Notes under the pieces: model-generated
The model's input: the letters and a program-made list of their open reading frames with translations, nothing else
Told to the model about the DNA's origin: nothing
The model's database searches: none
Origin: Epiperipatus broadwayi
Taxonomy: Eukaryota > Onychophora > Udeonychophora > Euonychophora > Peripatidae
Reading direction: 5' to 3'
NCBI GenBank assembly: GCA_028023455.1
Contig: JAQFVV010006203.1
Coordinates: forward strand, 6,232,821 to 6,296,820
Length of the DNA stretch: 64,000 nt
Program-made: the position numbers and the translations under genes
In this document: one piece after another, positions 25,580-37,488 of the stretch
Position numbering within the stretch: the first letter of the stretch is position 1
Layout: each line of letters begins with the position of its first letter

Positions 25580-28280
25580 TGGTTAAAAATTGAAGATAAA
25601 GTATGCTAAGAATATCCTGAATGCAGACTCACACTTCCAGATGATAACAATCTTTTATTTAACTATTTACAAGTGCAGATTATTTTCATTTGAAGAAATA
25701 TTTCATGATATGGATGTATAACTAATTAATATTAAATGGGAGATTGTTAAACCTCATGAAATCTAGAAAAAAGGTGAAAAGACAATAAAGGCATAAATAT
25801 TGAAAGCATAAATAGTAATCCATTTTAAATAAAAAGTGGAAGAATAACAGCATAAAGATTGATGATATTTTAGACAAAGTTACCACATTAGCTATTCAAC
25901 TTAATAGACAATATCAAATGCAGATAATTCAAGATTTATGCTCTAACAACTTCTTATTGTGATGAAGTAGTGAATTTTTATATAGATATACAAAATGAAT
26001 TTGATTGCACAAATAATTGGAAAACAATTGAAAGATGAAGGAGTTGTAGATAAATTTGGTTATCCTGACAGAAATGAGAGAAGATCTAGATTTATAGAAT
26101 TTATGAAGAAAGAAAAACTACACATGAATCTTTTTTTAAACAAATGCTAAATGGAAATGGGTGTGGAAGCCTTCAAATAAAAATATAGAAGGATTAGTTT
26201 ATATTTTGACAAATGGAAATTATGTATTTAAAGTTGTTCTTGATAGATTTAACACAGGAAGTGATGATCAATTAGTGAGATGTAAGATACATATTAATGC
26301 CAAACTAGAATTATGAAAACTATTAGAAAAGAGAGTATTAACAGTTGATATTCCTAATCTTCAGAAACATTCCAATGAATTTACATTAGAACTTGATAAT
26401 TTTAAATTAACTCTGAAGATGATTCGGATTTTGATAAATAAAAATATAAATGATATAGTGTAGCTTGTGCAAAAAAAAAACCCCGCAAATTAACTAATTC
26501 AATATAAAGTATGATGAAAAGAAGAAATATGAAAATATTTTTAAATGATCTATGAATTGAATATCTGGAATTTTATAAAATGACATGAGAAAGTTTCAAT
26601 AATGGTATAAGAAAATATAACTGTGAAATGGCAAAGAAAACTTATAGAAGAAATCAAAAATCTCAAAACGGTAAAACATTTGATACTGAAAGTTGTTTTA
26701 GCAAATAAAGTAAAGATGGAACTATTACTAAAAAAAGAGATGAAATTATGAAAAGGGTAGAAGAGTTCTATAAAGAATTATATAGTAATAAAGAACAAGA
26801 AAGCAAAATAATTGCTACATTTACTACATATCCAGAAATACCAATATTTGAAATGAAGAGGTAGGATATGCAATTTAATTTATAAAGAAGAAAAAGTTCC
26901 AGAAAATGATGGAATTGTTATTTGATATCTTAAAAATCAGGTGAAAATAGAAAAGCTGTTGACAAAACTACATACTGTATTAAATTTCTAAATGATAATG
27001 GTATATCAGATGATTCAAAGAATGCAATAGTAATATTGAAATATAAGAAAGATTATAAAAAAGATATTAGAAACTACTAAAAAATATCACCCTTTTTATC
27101 AATTCTACATGAGATCTTTATGAAGTTAATTACAATTCATCTAGAATAAACTTTGGATTCAAACTAAAGAAATAAGTTAGATCTAACAGTGAATTTGACA
27201 CTATGGATCATTTTCAATTAGTGACTGAAGTTATAGAAAGCACCAAAATTATCATTGTGCTTTGCACTTGTAGATTATGAAAAGGCATTTAATTTTCTAT
27301 GTTTTTCACCAATGATTAAAGCTTTGAATAATCAAAACATAGACCCAAAATATTGCCTTATTCTGAAAAATATTATCCAACATAAAACACACTCATTAGG
27401 TCATACAGTAACATTAAGGAAATTAATATTGTTAATGATCTATGACGGTGATTTCATATATATTCAAAACTTTTTCCAATAGGTTTACAAGAAATTTTGA
27501 ATTAAAATGGGAAGATAAGTAAATAAAAATACAATTTTACTTATGTCATCTAGAGTTTGTAGATGATATGGTTGTTTTTGCAAATAATACCAGGAAATTT
27601 TGCAAGAGTTATTACATGAAAATAAGAATATAGGACTAAAAATAAATGTTAGAGTCTAAAGTAATGTCCAATAGATCCCCCCCAATAAAGAATTATCATC
27701 ATGAATTAAAAGAAGATTACAGATTTGATCAGATTATTAATATAGCTGGAAATATAATGGGTTGAATTTAATCTTAGAATTAAATTTTGATAAAGTATTT
27801 TTGGTGGAAATAATCTTAAAAATAAATATAACTGTACATTTATGAAGGAAAATTCTTATTGATTTGAGATTTAGTCTTGGAATAGAGAAGTAATACAAGA
27901 CTTCAGACAACTCAGTAAATATTAAGAAATGTATATTGAAAATAACAAGGAGGTATCAAAAGAGAATTACATGGGTTAAAAAACAAACAAGATCATTGGC
28001 ATTACTGAAAAAATTAAGCTGAAATGGAGCTGGATTAGGCATACGCTTGATCCCAAGAAATTGGAAAAAACTTAGAGAGCATTTATGGAATGGCTAGACA
28101 AAAAAAAAGTTTACTAATAAAAATGTGAAAAAAAAAGATATAGGAGAAACAGCATTAAACTTGAAGAGATCATTCTGCAGTGGGTTGATAATAGTTGAGA
28201 ATGATTTTGATAGTAATATACAACTTTATACTTTCTTGCAACAAAAATCTGTTTATTTTTTCCCACAAGCATCCATTATA
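25580..28280 (+). pseudogene. RTE-type LINE remnant: endonuclease plus reverse transcriptase
   Basis: This is the most complete LINE in the window. The apurinic-type endonuclease C-terminus is readable at 26050-26109 as DKFGYPDRNERRSRFIEFMK. The domain's closing motif at about 26248-26289 reads FNTGSDDQLVRCKI; RTE elements normally have SDH here, so the catalytic His appears changed to Asp. The reverse transcriptase follows: LCFALVDYEKAF at about 27255 in a 75-codon open stretch, then EFVDDMVVFANNT at about 27554-27592, which retains the catalytic Asp pair. The C-terminal block lies near 27.9-28.2 kb, with a Trp-Leu-Asp-Lys stretch and GL/WVDN-type ending. Many stops and frameshifts break it. 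The tail is AT-rich after about 28250. RTE proteins of this type are often labelled craniofacial development protein 2-like in invertebrate annotations. Confidence 0.82.
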
Positions 28281-28450
28281 TATATACATTTGATTCTGCT
28301 TTACTTAATATTATAGTTGTTCATACAAATTTAAATGTCCAAATTCCATAATGAGCTTTTTTATTATTATAAATAATCCATAAAACTTCTTTCCTTCCAC
28401 TTATTCAAATATTTCCTATTCTTTTAATTTACATTCTGTCCAATATGTTT

Positions 28451-28560
28451 TAGCACTTTGATAGCGTGTCAGACTCCGAAATATAAGAGATCGAATCCAA
28501 TTCTAGTATTGTGCTCGAACTTCTTAAGAACTGTCGAGTAGAAAAGTAATTCTATTATTT
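28451..28560 (+). repeat. tRNA-derived SINE (family S1)
   Basis: An A-box-like tagcactttgatagcg at 28451 and a B-box-like 'agatcgaatcc' at about 28488 stand at tRNA-like spacing. They are followed by 'aattctagtatt' and the tail block 'cgaacttcttaagaact'. The same tail block occurs at 53.9 kb ('ggacttcttatgaatt') and 29.9 kb ('gaacttctta'), always just after a tRNA-like head. This is a SINE with a shared central domain and not a working tRNA. Confidence 0.62.
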
Positions 28561-29490
28561 ATTTAATAATCTAATTTTCAATTCCTATTTATAATTTAAA
28601 TAAAGAATGATAAACCTTTAATTAATTAACCTTAATTACAAATATTAATTATTAAAATAATTTAGTAAAATAATCTATATTATTTTCTTTCCTTTAATAA
28701 ACAGTATTTCATTTAAAAAGGAAACCTTATATGTATATAGAAAAAAGTATCTATTTAAAATAAAGTAAATAGAAGGGAAGTGATTAGTCTATTATTTTAA
28801 TGTATTGTTTTAATAAGTTCGAATTTATAATTAAGACTAATTAACTAAAGACTTAATTCTTTATTTAAGACATAAATAATAATTGAAAATTAGATTGTTT
28901 AGCATAAGATATTAATTAAAAAAACAGTAAAGTTATAAGTGGGAGTTCATGTTTAATATAGAAAATTTGTATTGATTTTTTTTCTTTTGTACAGAATTGT
29001 TATTAATTTTAGTTTTTCACTGTGCTTTATTTTAGATTGCCTTGACAATGACCGAAAATGGTCAAAATGAAGGGAAATAATACATATTAATTTATATGAA
29101 TTCAATACAAATAAATAAGATTTAAATTGAAAAATATGGCTTAAGAACTTATTTATATATTGTTTATAAAACTGTGTAATTGTCTTCTATATAACAAAGA
29201 TAACAATTTAGTATCATCTTCGTTCTCCATCTATTCCTTTTACCAAATTGTTTAATGCATTAGTTTTATCTTGTTTTGCATGAAAGATATTAAGGATAAA
29301 TGATAAGTTGCTTTACTACCCCCCTCTCCCATTTTACTTTATCTTAGTGAGTTTTTCAACTTAATTTAATATAATTAGATCTTAAATAACCACATTTAAG
29401 TTTATATCTCTTTTTTCTCACTTCAAAGGATAAAGTGTTAGACAAATCTCCTACTTAGAAATTTTTAATTCATTATGAGAACTTTTAGAT
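28561..29490. other. AT-rich DNA, nothing recognised
   Basis: No element or gene is recognised. Base composition is extremely AT-rich, with a single C-rich cluster ('ccccctctccc') at about 29320. Confidence 0.5.
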
Positions 29491-29494
29491 CTAA

Positions 29495-29815
29495 GCCAAT
29501 AAACATCACATAAAATCACCATTTCTTATGCTTGCTTATAACTGTTATTAAGACTTGTAGTTTTGTAGTTAAGTAAAGATAAAAGGTGGCTGCTGGAGGG
29601 TTGCATTTGATCCTAAGATCTAGGTGCAGTGCTCTCAGATCCAAGGCTCCTCACTGACTAAGGCCACAAGCCAGAAACTAGTCTTGGGATATTGGATGAC
29701 TAGGCACTAGATGGGGATTTTATGCACAAGCCTTCTGGCATCCATTGATTACTCTAGCTTGCAGTGGGTGGCAATACGTATAGTGAGTTTTGCCTGTTTT
29801 AATAACTTTTAGATC
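29495..29815. repeat. FB1 foldback element, copy C (right arm only)
   Basis: It begins with a diverged box 'aacatcacataaaatcacca' and 'tatgcttgcttataactgtt'. It then jumps to the right-arm sequence: 'aaggtggctgctggagggtt', 'gatctaggtgcagtgctctc', 'ggctcctcactga', 'agaaactagtcttgggatat' and 'ggcactagatggggatttta', ending 'gtgagttttgcctgttttaa'. The left arm is missing, so an internal deletion removed it. Confidence 0.78.
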
Positions 29816-29843
29816 TAGTTATATTATAGTAACTCTTACCCTG

Positions 29844-29960
29844 CCCTGTTTGGCACAGTTAGAAGAGCGTCCGACTTGGGATCGGGAGAGATTCTGACAC
29901 TTGAACTTCTTATTTTTGTAGTGATTCTTGATAAATTAAACAGCAACTCAAATAAGTTCT
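29844..29960 (+). repeat. tRNA-Pro-like SINE (family S1)
   Basis: The D-arm-like 'tggcacagttagaagagc' is followed by a clean anticodon arm: a CCGA/TCGG stem around CTTGGGA, anticodon UGG, proline-like. The T arm is degenerate. 'cttgaacttctta' follows, as in the other S1 copies at 28451 and 53855. Loss of the T arm argues against a functional tRNA. Confidence 0.6.
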
Positions 29961-30039
29961 ACTATGTTAATTATTAGCAAATAAATTTACAAATACTCAT
30001 AGAGAACCATTAATGAAATAACTAAACTAACTAGTTTAT

Positions 30040-30975
30040 TCTCAAGTGTTAATACCTGTAAACCCTACTGACATTCCACCACCCATTAACAATAATTTTA
30101 TAAAAACCTTAATAATTCTCATAAGTGAACCCACTACTCTCTCACATAATTTATTTCTAAATAAAATTAACTATTGGCTAACATATGAAATTGAAAATCA
30201 TAAAAATATATCAAATAATAGTCGATCTTTTTTGTTACGTTGTAACAAATAGATTATAAAAAAAGTTCAGATATTGGTACCTGAAATCTAAATATCTGGA
30301 CTTCTTAATAAAAATAAATGTCAAAGCCCTTTCTACTAATTATTTTCTCTTCTACAAGAGACATTTCACAAATATAGATCCATTATGTGCTCTCTGTCAT
30401 AGAAATGAAGAAACATTAGAACATTTTCTCGTGGATTGTTCTTCACTTCTTCCTTGTCCTACTCTTATCACTAACATGACTCATTCAAACTCATTAACAA
30501 TCAATAACCTCATAAAAAATGTACAAAGTGATTCTTTTCTCAATATAAGAATTATTACATTCTTTTCACACTCTCTCATCTGTAAGATGCTATCTAAGCT
30601 TTAATACCTATCTCATAATACTAAATCATTCTTTCTAAAAAAATTAAATATAAGACCAGAGATCAATCCCATGCCCCAGCTAATATTTTTACAGCTACAT
30701 GGAATCTGATTTCATTAACAACAACCCAGAGACTTGGCTATTGAATATACTAATTAATATGCATTAGATATATACTAATTATTGCTCAATTATATGAACA
30801 TCTGTCTTATTGCTTTTCTACTTGAAATCTCTTTTATTTCAATAAGACTTGTAAATAATCTCCAATTTATATAAAAACTAAAATATATTTTATATAATAC
30901 AATATTATACATAGGATATAAAAGCCTATGACCCATAAAATGATAATAAAGGTCAAATATGATCTTGAACTTGAC
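30040..30975 (+). pseudogene. Zinc-knuckle LINE 3' fragment (same family as 8.0-8.9 kb)
   Basis: The readable blocks, in order, are YLKSKYLDFLIKINVKALST, then NIDPLCALCHRNEETLEH, then FLVDC, giving a CxxC...H...C zinc knuckle. These are followed by FLNIRIITFFSHSLI and NIFTATWNLI. The same order is seen at 8.0-8.9 kb. This copy is better preserved around the knuckle, which reads in one frame. A 68-codon open stretch upstream (30046-30252) belongs to the same ORF region. The tail carries 'gataataaaggtcaaatatg' at about 30940, a likely 3' UTR end. The element is 5'-truncated, with no polymerase core. Zinc knuckles of this sort at the end of LINE ORF2 are thought to bind RNA during target-primed reverse transcription. 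Confidence 0.75.
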
Positions 30976-32635
30976 AGTTCCTGGGTTGGATATTTCTACA
31001 AGTCATCAGAATTCAAGTGCTCCTAAAAAGTTCTGCTCTCTTTTTTAATTACCATAGTTAATGTGTTTTTACTAAAGTATTATTTCAATTAAATTATCCT
31101 ATAATTAATTTTTCTCTATATAGAGAAGATTGTCTTTTTAAAAAAGTAATCCAATCTTTATGCAAAATCTATTTTTAGTAAATTATGATAAAGTCTCTTT
31201 TTTGTATTTAAATCTCATTTTCTTATAACTAAGATATGCTTACCAATTGTTTAAATTCTCCCTCTACATTTCAATACAGAGAAACTTCCATTTAATTTTC
31301 CATTTCCCTTTTTTTAAGTAGTTTTTTTTTTAAAATTCATATTATTTTTAATCATTCTCATTTGTTTTTTATTTGTTTTTTATTTTTTGTCTGGATGTGA
31401 TATTTCATTTACGGAATAAAGATTTTTATCATTACTTATCAGAGCAAACTAAAATATATGCCTACAACAGCTTTTTGTGTTCAACTTCTATTCTGATTAT
31501 GTAGCCATCTTGTGCTTCCATTTATAATATTATTATTAAAATTATTTTTTTAATTCTAAATCAATCACTCTTTTATTTAATTATTTATGATTGTTTTGAA
31601 TTTGTACTCATTATAACTATTATTGCAGGTATTTTAATTACTAAATATGCAATGTTTTTATTTAATGATATTATATATATATATTTAACTGTAGTCCAGT
31701 ATTTCTTGTATCTACATTTTAGATATATATTCTGAGAGTTTTTAAATTTATTCTTGTATTTTATCTAGAGATCTTTTAAGTTTATTTCAGAGATTTTTAG
31801 AATTCTTTTCAGATTTGAAAAATTCCTTTAGCATTCTATCATAGATTTATAAATTCCTTTTTTATTCCATCTTGATATAATATAAATTATTTTAAGGCAC
31901 AAAGAATGCCTTTAGCAGATCTCAAATCAACAACTTTTAAGGATTACAAAAAACGATATTGATCTATGTTATAAATTAAGTCATTTATATAATTTATTTT
32001 TTCACAATATAATATTCTTAAATGAAACTCATAAATGTATAAAATAATACAGCAGCCATTAATAAATGTATAACCATCTAACTCCAAGGAGGAAATAAAG
32101 AAAGAAAACAAAAGTACTGATTTAGAGATAAGGTTTTGCATTAACTATACAAATCAATTTGTGAAAAGTAAGTATGATATTTTGTAATACTATTTTTTAA
32201 TTTCTTCATATTTTAACACTATATATAATTTTAGCTCTCTAATATATTTTAAAACATCCTTGCATTGTTCATTCATTTTATATATCCAGTCCAATGAAGA
32301 TGTAATTTTAGAATAGTGGACTCCATATCATATCAAGCAAGATTAACATATTGATTGGGTTTATGATCTTGCCATTATATGTTTAAAATTTTGCAAAGTA
32401 TCCTTAAATGAATATTTTCTAGTGCCTTTATATTTATAGGATGCCCAGATCTCACTTCTATATAGTAAATTAAGTTAAATAATAGTTCTATATACAGTTA
32501 ACTTGGTAAATATTAAAATATTTGATGATTATTTATAAATAAAGAAGATTCATATCAATTCATGTAAAATTCTCTTATCAGAAGTATATTCTCTTATTCT
32601 TCTCTTTCACTTTCTTTGCATATCTTCATATATTC
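30976..32635. other. AT-rich DNA with a possible minus-strand LINE scrap
   Basis: Minus-strand reading at about 32270-32520 gives fragments such as LLYRSEIWASYKYKGTRKY, reminiscent of the LLYGSEIW block after the polymerase in LINE proteins. The match is short and I am unsure. The rest shows nothing recognisable. Confidence 0.4.
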
Positions 32636-32866
32636 ATATATATATTGCTTATAATACTTCTTTCTTACACACTTCAATGCAAACAAATTTTCTTAAAATA
32701 CTTCTTTATTTTTCTTACAGTTTTGACTGTCCAGTAGTCTTCATCAAATATTGTAGCTCTAATGAAGACTGCTGACAGTCAAAACTTAAAAAAAAATAAA
32801 GAAGTTTTTTAAAAAAATTTGTTTGAAGTGTATATGAAAGAAGTATTATAAGCAATATATATATAA
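32636..32866. mobile_element. Hairpin MITE (family H, copy 1)
   Basis: The left arm 'attgcttataatacttcttt' (from about 32645) and right arm 'aaagaagtattataagcaat' pair. Pairing continues inward through 'ttttgactgtcc'/'gacagtcaaaa' to a loop near 32755. The inner core 'gttttgactgtc...agtcttcatc' recurs in the hairpin at 56.8-57.0 kb. Imperfect arms of about 100 bp make this a foldback or MITE without coding content. Confidence 0.8.
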
Positions 32867-33059
32867 TTCATGTAAAACAAAATAAAACATTTGTGATGTT
32901 GCCTTACAATTTTCCTTTTCAGAATACTAATTTTTTAATTATCCACCTCTCAAAATTTACATTTCTTTTCTGTTTGTTTTTATTTATGAATACTTTTTTT
33001 TTATCATTCATTAATTAACAAAATAATAACAAATGAAATGATTTTTCTAATAAAATAAA

Positions 33060-33340
33060 AATGAATTAGAATAAGGTATCAAACTTTAAATATCTTGGTC
33101 AAATTATTAATGCAGATAAAAATGCTTTCTAACTTTTTGTGCTTTTAGTAATTAAAAGTGTTTTTTTTAATTAATCAAATTGTGTTAATCAATTAAAGTT
33201 CTTTTGTTAAGTGTCTATGTCTCATATTCATAAGTAAGAACTGATGAGATATTTATTTAAAAACTTTCTTTCCAAACACATAATCATATTTTGTCCTATT
33301 AGTAATTTATTTCTATTAAAAGTACTTTATTCAAGTTTAA
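33060..33340. pseudogene. RTE LINE scraps in two orientations
   Basis: On the plus strand at about 33075-33120 the sequence reads VSNFKYLGQIINADKN, the block after the polymerase in RTE proteins. On the minus strand at about 33195-33270 it reads SSVLTYEYETWTLNK if one stop is read through, matching CGYETWTLNK in the RTE copy at 45405. Adjacent, opposite-facing pieces imply rearrangement or two insertions. Confidence 0.55.
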
Positions 33341-33504
33341 CTTTATTATTTTTCAAGTTTTATGCTTCCATGGTATCAATAGTTTGATGAAGATATTTGC
33401 TATCCTGATTAATAACATACTAGTCTGATAATCAAACGTAGCACCTTTAGATTGATAAATACTAAATTTAAAATGATCCTTTAATTAGTTAGACTATTCT
33501 GAGT

Positions 33505-33800
33505 TTAGAATATCACTTTACATTCCAAATTCATGTATCTAAAGGACCCAGGTTCGATTCTATGCTAATACTGTCATTGGTTAAGCCAACAATATTTGAA
33601 GAGGAGAGAATAATGCCAATCAAAACATTGTTATATTCTAATCTGTGTTATATTACTAACAATTGAAAGTATTTGAAAAGTTTATAATAAAGTTTGAATT
33701 TTTCTAAAGACATTTAATTTATTTTAGATGGAAATAGTCCAACATGTAATTACAAGTGAAATATCGTCATAAGCTTTCAGACAAACAATGGATATAAATT
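33505..33800 (+). repeat. tRNA-derived SINE (family S2, copy 1)
   Basis: The B box 'ggttcgattctatgc' at about 33552 is followed by 'aatactgtcattgg', 'agaggagagaataatgcc', 'caaaacattg', 'tgtgttatattactaaca', 'aaagtttataataaagttt' and 'ggaaatagtccaacat'. The same blocks follow the tRNA-like head at 34283. The A box is decayed in this copy. Confidence 0.7.
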
Positions 33801-34274
33801 GCTTATATTTTATATTATACCAATAAAATTTAAATATAGTATAATCTTGACTTTTGTAAATCTAAGTTGTTTTGTTTCTGACAATGTGAAAATTTCTGAA
33901 CCTCAAATAAACATTTTGTGTTATTTTTATTCAGTACTCATTTTTTAAAATGACTAGTGAAAATGATTTTGCATAATTATTTCATATATTTTTAATTTAT
34001 TAAATTGGAAATTTTTTGTATAATATATTTCTAAAACTAACACATACGTATTATACATTAATACTTGTAAATTTAAAAAAAAAACATTAGTAATTATTAG
34101 TTGTGAATAACTAGAATTAGATGAATCTGCAAGCAATACACAATGTATGGAAGCTTCTAATTAATATTGCTCTCAAGAAAAAAACTAATTAGCATCATTA
34201 AAAAAAAATTGAAGGACTCAGGAGGATTTGAACTAACCCTCATATATAAATATTTCAAATTTCTACTATATGTT

Positions 34275-34625
34275 GCCTTTGACAGAATAGCTCAGTTGGT
34301 AGAGCTTTTGCCTTAAATTCGATATTCAAGAATCTAAAGGTGTGAGTTCAACTTCTAGGTGAATAATGTCACTATGCATATAGACCAGCAACATCTAAAG
34401 AAGAGTGGAGAATAATACTACTCAAAACATTGTGTATGTTGTGTAATTACTAATCTGTATTGTCTATTTGTGTGTTATTACTAACAAGTTGTTTGTATTT
34501 GGAAAGTTTAAATAAAGTTTAAAATTTTCTATACATTCAACGTTCACTCATAAATGATGGAAATAGTCCAACATATCACATCTTATGATATACCATCATT
34601 ACAAACCTTCAGAAAAAAAAACTAA
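34275..34625 (+). repeat. tRNA-derived SINE (family S2, copy 2)
   Basis: The D arm is perfect: 'tagctcagttggtagagc' at about 34288. The B box 'gtgagttcaacttct' lies about 50 bp later, after an expanded anticodon region. The body shares 'aataatgtcactatgc', 'agagtggagaataatactac', 'caaaacattgtg', 'gtgttattactaacaa', 'taaataaagttt' and 'ggaaatagtccaacat' with copy 1 about 740 bp upstream in the same orientation. This pair defines a SINE of about 300 bp with a tRNA-derived head. Confidence 0.8.
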
Positions 34626-36479
34626 AAATCAATTCCAAAACCTTTAATTCTAAGTTTACCACTGCCAAATCACAGAATCACTGGCCTTTAAAATTTATAT
34701 TGTCAAATTCCAATAGTTCAATCTCTACATTAACTTTTGCTATTATATCAATATTAACTATCATTTAAACATAAAGTTAATAAATTATTTTTTAATTTTT
34801 CATGTTTACTTATTCAATCAAACCTGTTTATTTTATTTAGAATCTTGTCAATCCTAGGTGCTTTTCTTAATTAATCAATTATTTTTTAAACACTCCCTCT
34901 TTTAAATTCCCACACCTCAATTAAATATGCCTTTTCATATTGACTGTCAAATCTTTCTCAATTTATCATACCCCACATTGTGTACCAATTTTTTAAATTA
35001 TTATAGCATGATCAAAAATAAATAAAGGATTAATGAGAGACAGGTTTGGGATTTTTTTCTTCAATCTATTTATCTACCATATTGTTTATCAATTAATGTT
35101 ATGTTTGTTCATGAAATCAGAGCAAAATTTAAATTTGTCAGTCAATAAGACTATCCAAAATCTTAAATTTTATATATAATATTTATTGTAAAAGTGAAAT
35201 TAAAAACATAAGACTAATATAGACCACAAACTTATTGAGATTTATTGTATTGGAAAAAAATTGCAAACTTAACTATTATTTATTGCGTATACTTTTATGA
35301 ATTAATTAAATATAATAAATTTATGAAATTAATTCATATTCATTATGCATTGAAGATTATAAAAAGTTGAAACAGTAACTATTATATGAAAATAATTAGA
35401 ATTACATAATATATTAAGCAAATGATATTTGATTTTTCATATTATTAATTTTAATACCCAAATAATTATAAAACCTTTAGAATAAAAAGAAATTTTAAGC
35501 AGCTTTTTTTTAATATTTAAGGTAGGATCAATGTATTCATGTACCCATTTTTTTATTACATTTATCTTCTATTTAATATTATATATGACTATCCATTACT
35601 ATTTTTTATTGCTTTTAAATTTAACGATGTTTTTTGAAAATAAGATCTAACCAGAAAATAAGTCCTTCCATGATTTTTGAGAATGCTTATAATATAAACT
35701 CCACCCCAAATATAAGCACTAGTTAAGATTGGCAGTCTGATAGATGGCTTTTGTTTTTCCATTGAAACGTAAGATGGGCATATCGAATTATAAAATAATG
35801 AATGTATAAATAAACAATATTATTGATATTTATACTTTAAATAAATGGAAATATAAATTATATGGTTCTTTTGTATTTTCTCAACTATTATTTTTAACAA
35901 ACATAATTTTCCTTGTATAGAGAAAAATTTATCTACAAGTCAGCATATCAGGTAATTTATAATTTTATTTATGTATTTTTAGGTGCTTGTTTATATTTAA
36001 TACTTAAATTTAGAATGTTTGATTTAGTCTTAGAGTTCAACATGATAGCTTTTAAATATTCAAGATTAAAAAAAAAACTTAATTTTATTTTTTAAAACAT
36101 TTTTTCTCTTCTGAAAGACTTTATTAAAATAATGGAAGTGATTTTATAACCAAAGTTTAGCTTAAGTTAAATCAGCAATCTTTCTCCTAAAGAAAAGTTT
36201 TTAAAAAGAATATCCAAGCAGGGCTATTTATTATAAATAATTTGGAAAGTGTTTATAATTTGCATATTTTATAAAAGATGGATATGGTAGTGCCGTATAC
36301 GGATCATCATATGTTGTAATGGAAATACTTATGTGCACATGTGAAATATTTTGTGCTTGCATATTTTTATTGCTTTTATGTGGACAAACTATTCTTAACT
36401 GTAATCATTTTTGTTACCACCCCTGTCTCACAAGTCTTTAGTTAACATTTGATTTAATGATAAATTTAAACAGAATAAT
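34626..36479. other. AT-rich DNA, nothing recognised
   Basis: There are only short frames without motifs. No strong inverted repeat or tRNA-like box pair was seen. Confidence 0.5.
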
Positions 36480-36494
36480 ATTCTGATCACCAGA

Positions 36495-36640
36495 TAAGAT
36501 GAGTGCAAAAAGAAAGTTATTCTGGTGAGTTCAAGAAAGGAATTGTGGGGGAGATCCCAGCATAAGAATCTTACAGCTTTCTATAAAGAAAAGAAGTAAT
36601 TGAATAAATGTAGAACTTTGTACATGAAAATAAGCCCTAG
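36495..36640 (+). pseudogene. Possible pogo/Tigger-like N-terminal helix-turn-helix fragment
   Basis: The stretch reads MSAKRKLFW, then after a frameshift EFKKGIVGEIPA, then scrambled pieces of a helix region with KEK/KKRSN. This resembles the start of pogo-type transposases and CENP-B-like DNA-binding domains (a KRKxYxxEFK-type opening). No DDE domain is recognised downstream. The evidence is a single short block, so the call is tentative. Confidence 0.35.
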
Positions 36641-36743
36641 ATTCTTTTTTGGAGCAAAAATTAATATAAGATCTGATTTTATTTTGAGGAAACATGGTAC
36701 ATATCTTTAGCTTTCAGCCTTTGATATTATATTATTATTAATA

Positions 36744-37488
36744 GTACTTATGTATAATCCCATAACCAGAAGCTTGCCAGTTTTTTTTTTAATTATCACT
36801 TTACAGGGATATCAAAATATTTGTTGTTTTTTTTTCTCAAAATTATTTTACCAAACATGTGTTACTTGTTAGGTTTAAAAATTTTAAGACCATTATTTCT
36901 CTTATAAATTCCATTTGGAAGATTTAATTAATTATTTTTTTATATAGATTATAACATAGAAACATCAACATGTTGTGTGGACATTATTGTGATTTTTTTT
37001 TACGTTTAGTATAAGATTGTCAGTGTTTTGTTTTTTCCTTTTTTGTAACATTTTGCCAAAATGATTAAAATTTGGGATCTTCCATTGACAAAAGAACATG
37101 CACTGGGGAACTATGTGACAACACATGGATTTCTATTTAGTGGAACTTTTGTGTCAGTGGCTGCACAAAAAGAAGATGCATTTGTGGCAATGTTGCAGAC
37201 ATTGAGAGATTTCTGTTTACTGATATGAATAATACATATTTATTACTTTGTTCTCCCTCAATTTTATTTTGTTTACTACACTTTAAATTATATTAAATTT
37301 ATTTTAATTACAATCAATTCTCGTATTTTTGGTGTAATTTCTTATATTTTTAGAATAATATTAAAAAAATTAAATAAAAGGAAATATTAAATATGACAAT
37401 TTCTAGTCAGCCATATTGAAGCCCCCTTAAAATGGATAATTAAAAGAAACCATAGAAAGCTTCTAGTTATGGGTTTATCTGTAAGTAC
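36744..37488. mobile_element. TIR-bounded 0.75-kb element of unknown family
   Basis: Left 36744-36775 and right 37457-37488 are inverted repeats of about 32 bp with four or five mismatches ('gtactta...cccataaccagaagctt' against 'aagcttctagttatggg...taagtac'). Inside, at about 37060-37228, is a plus-strand open stretch of higher complexity. Fragments such as EHALGNYVTTHGFLFSGT and VSVAAQKEDAFVAML are readable, but I cannot place them in a family. I see no obvious target duplication. It may be a non-autonomous DNA transposon carrying an old coding remnant. Confidence 0.5.

Noticed and set aside
34288-34360. Perfect D arm tempting as a real tRNA gene
   Set aside because: The anticodon region is expanded and unpaired, the acceptor stem fails, and the body continues as a SINE shared with 33.5 kb.
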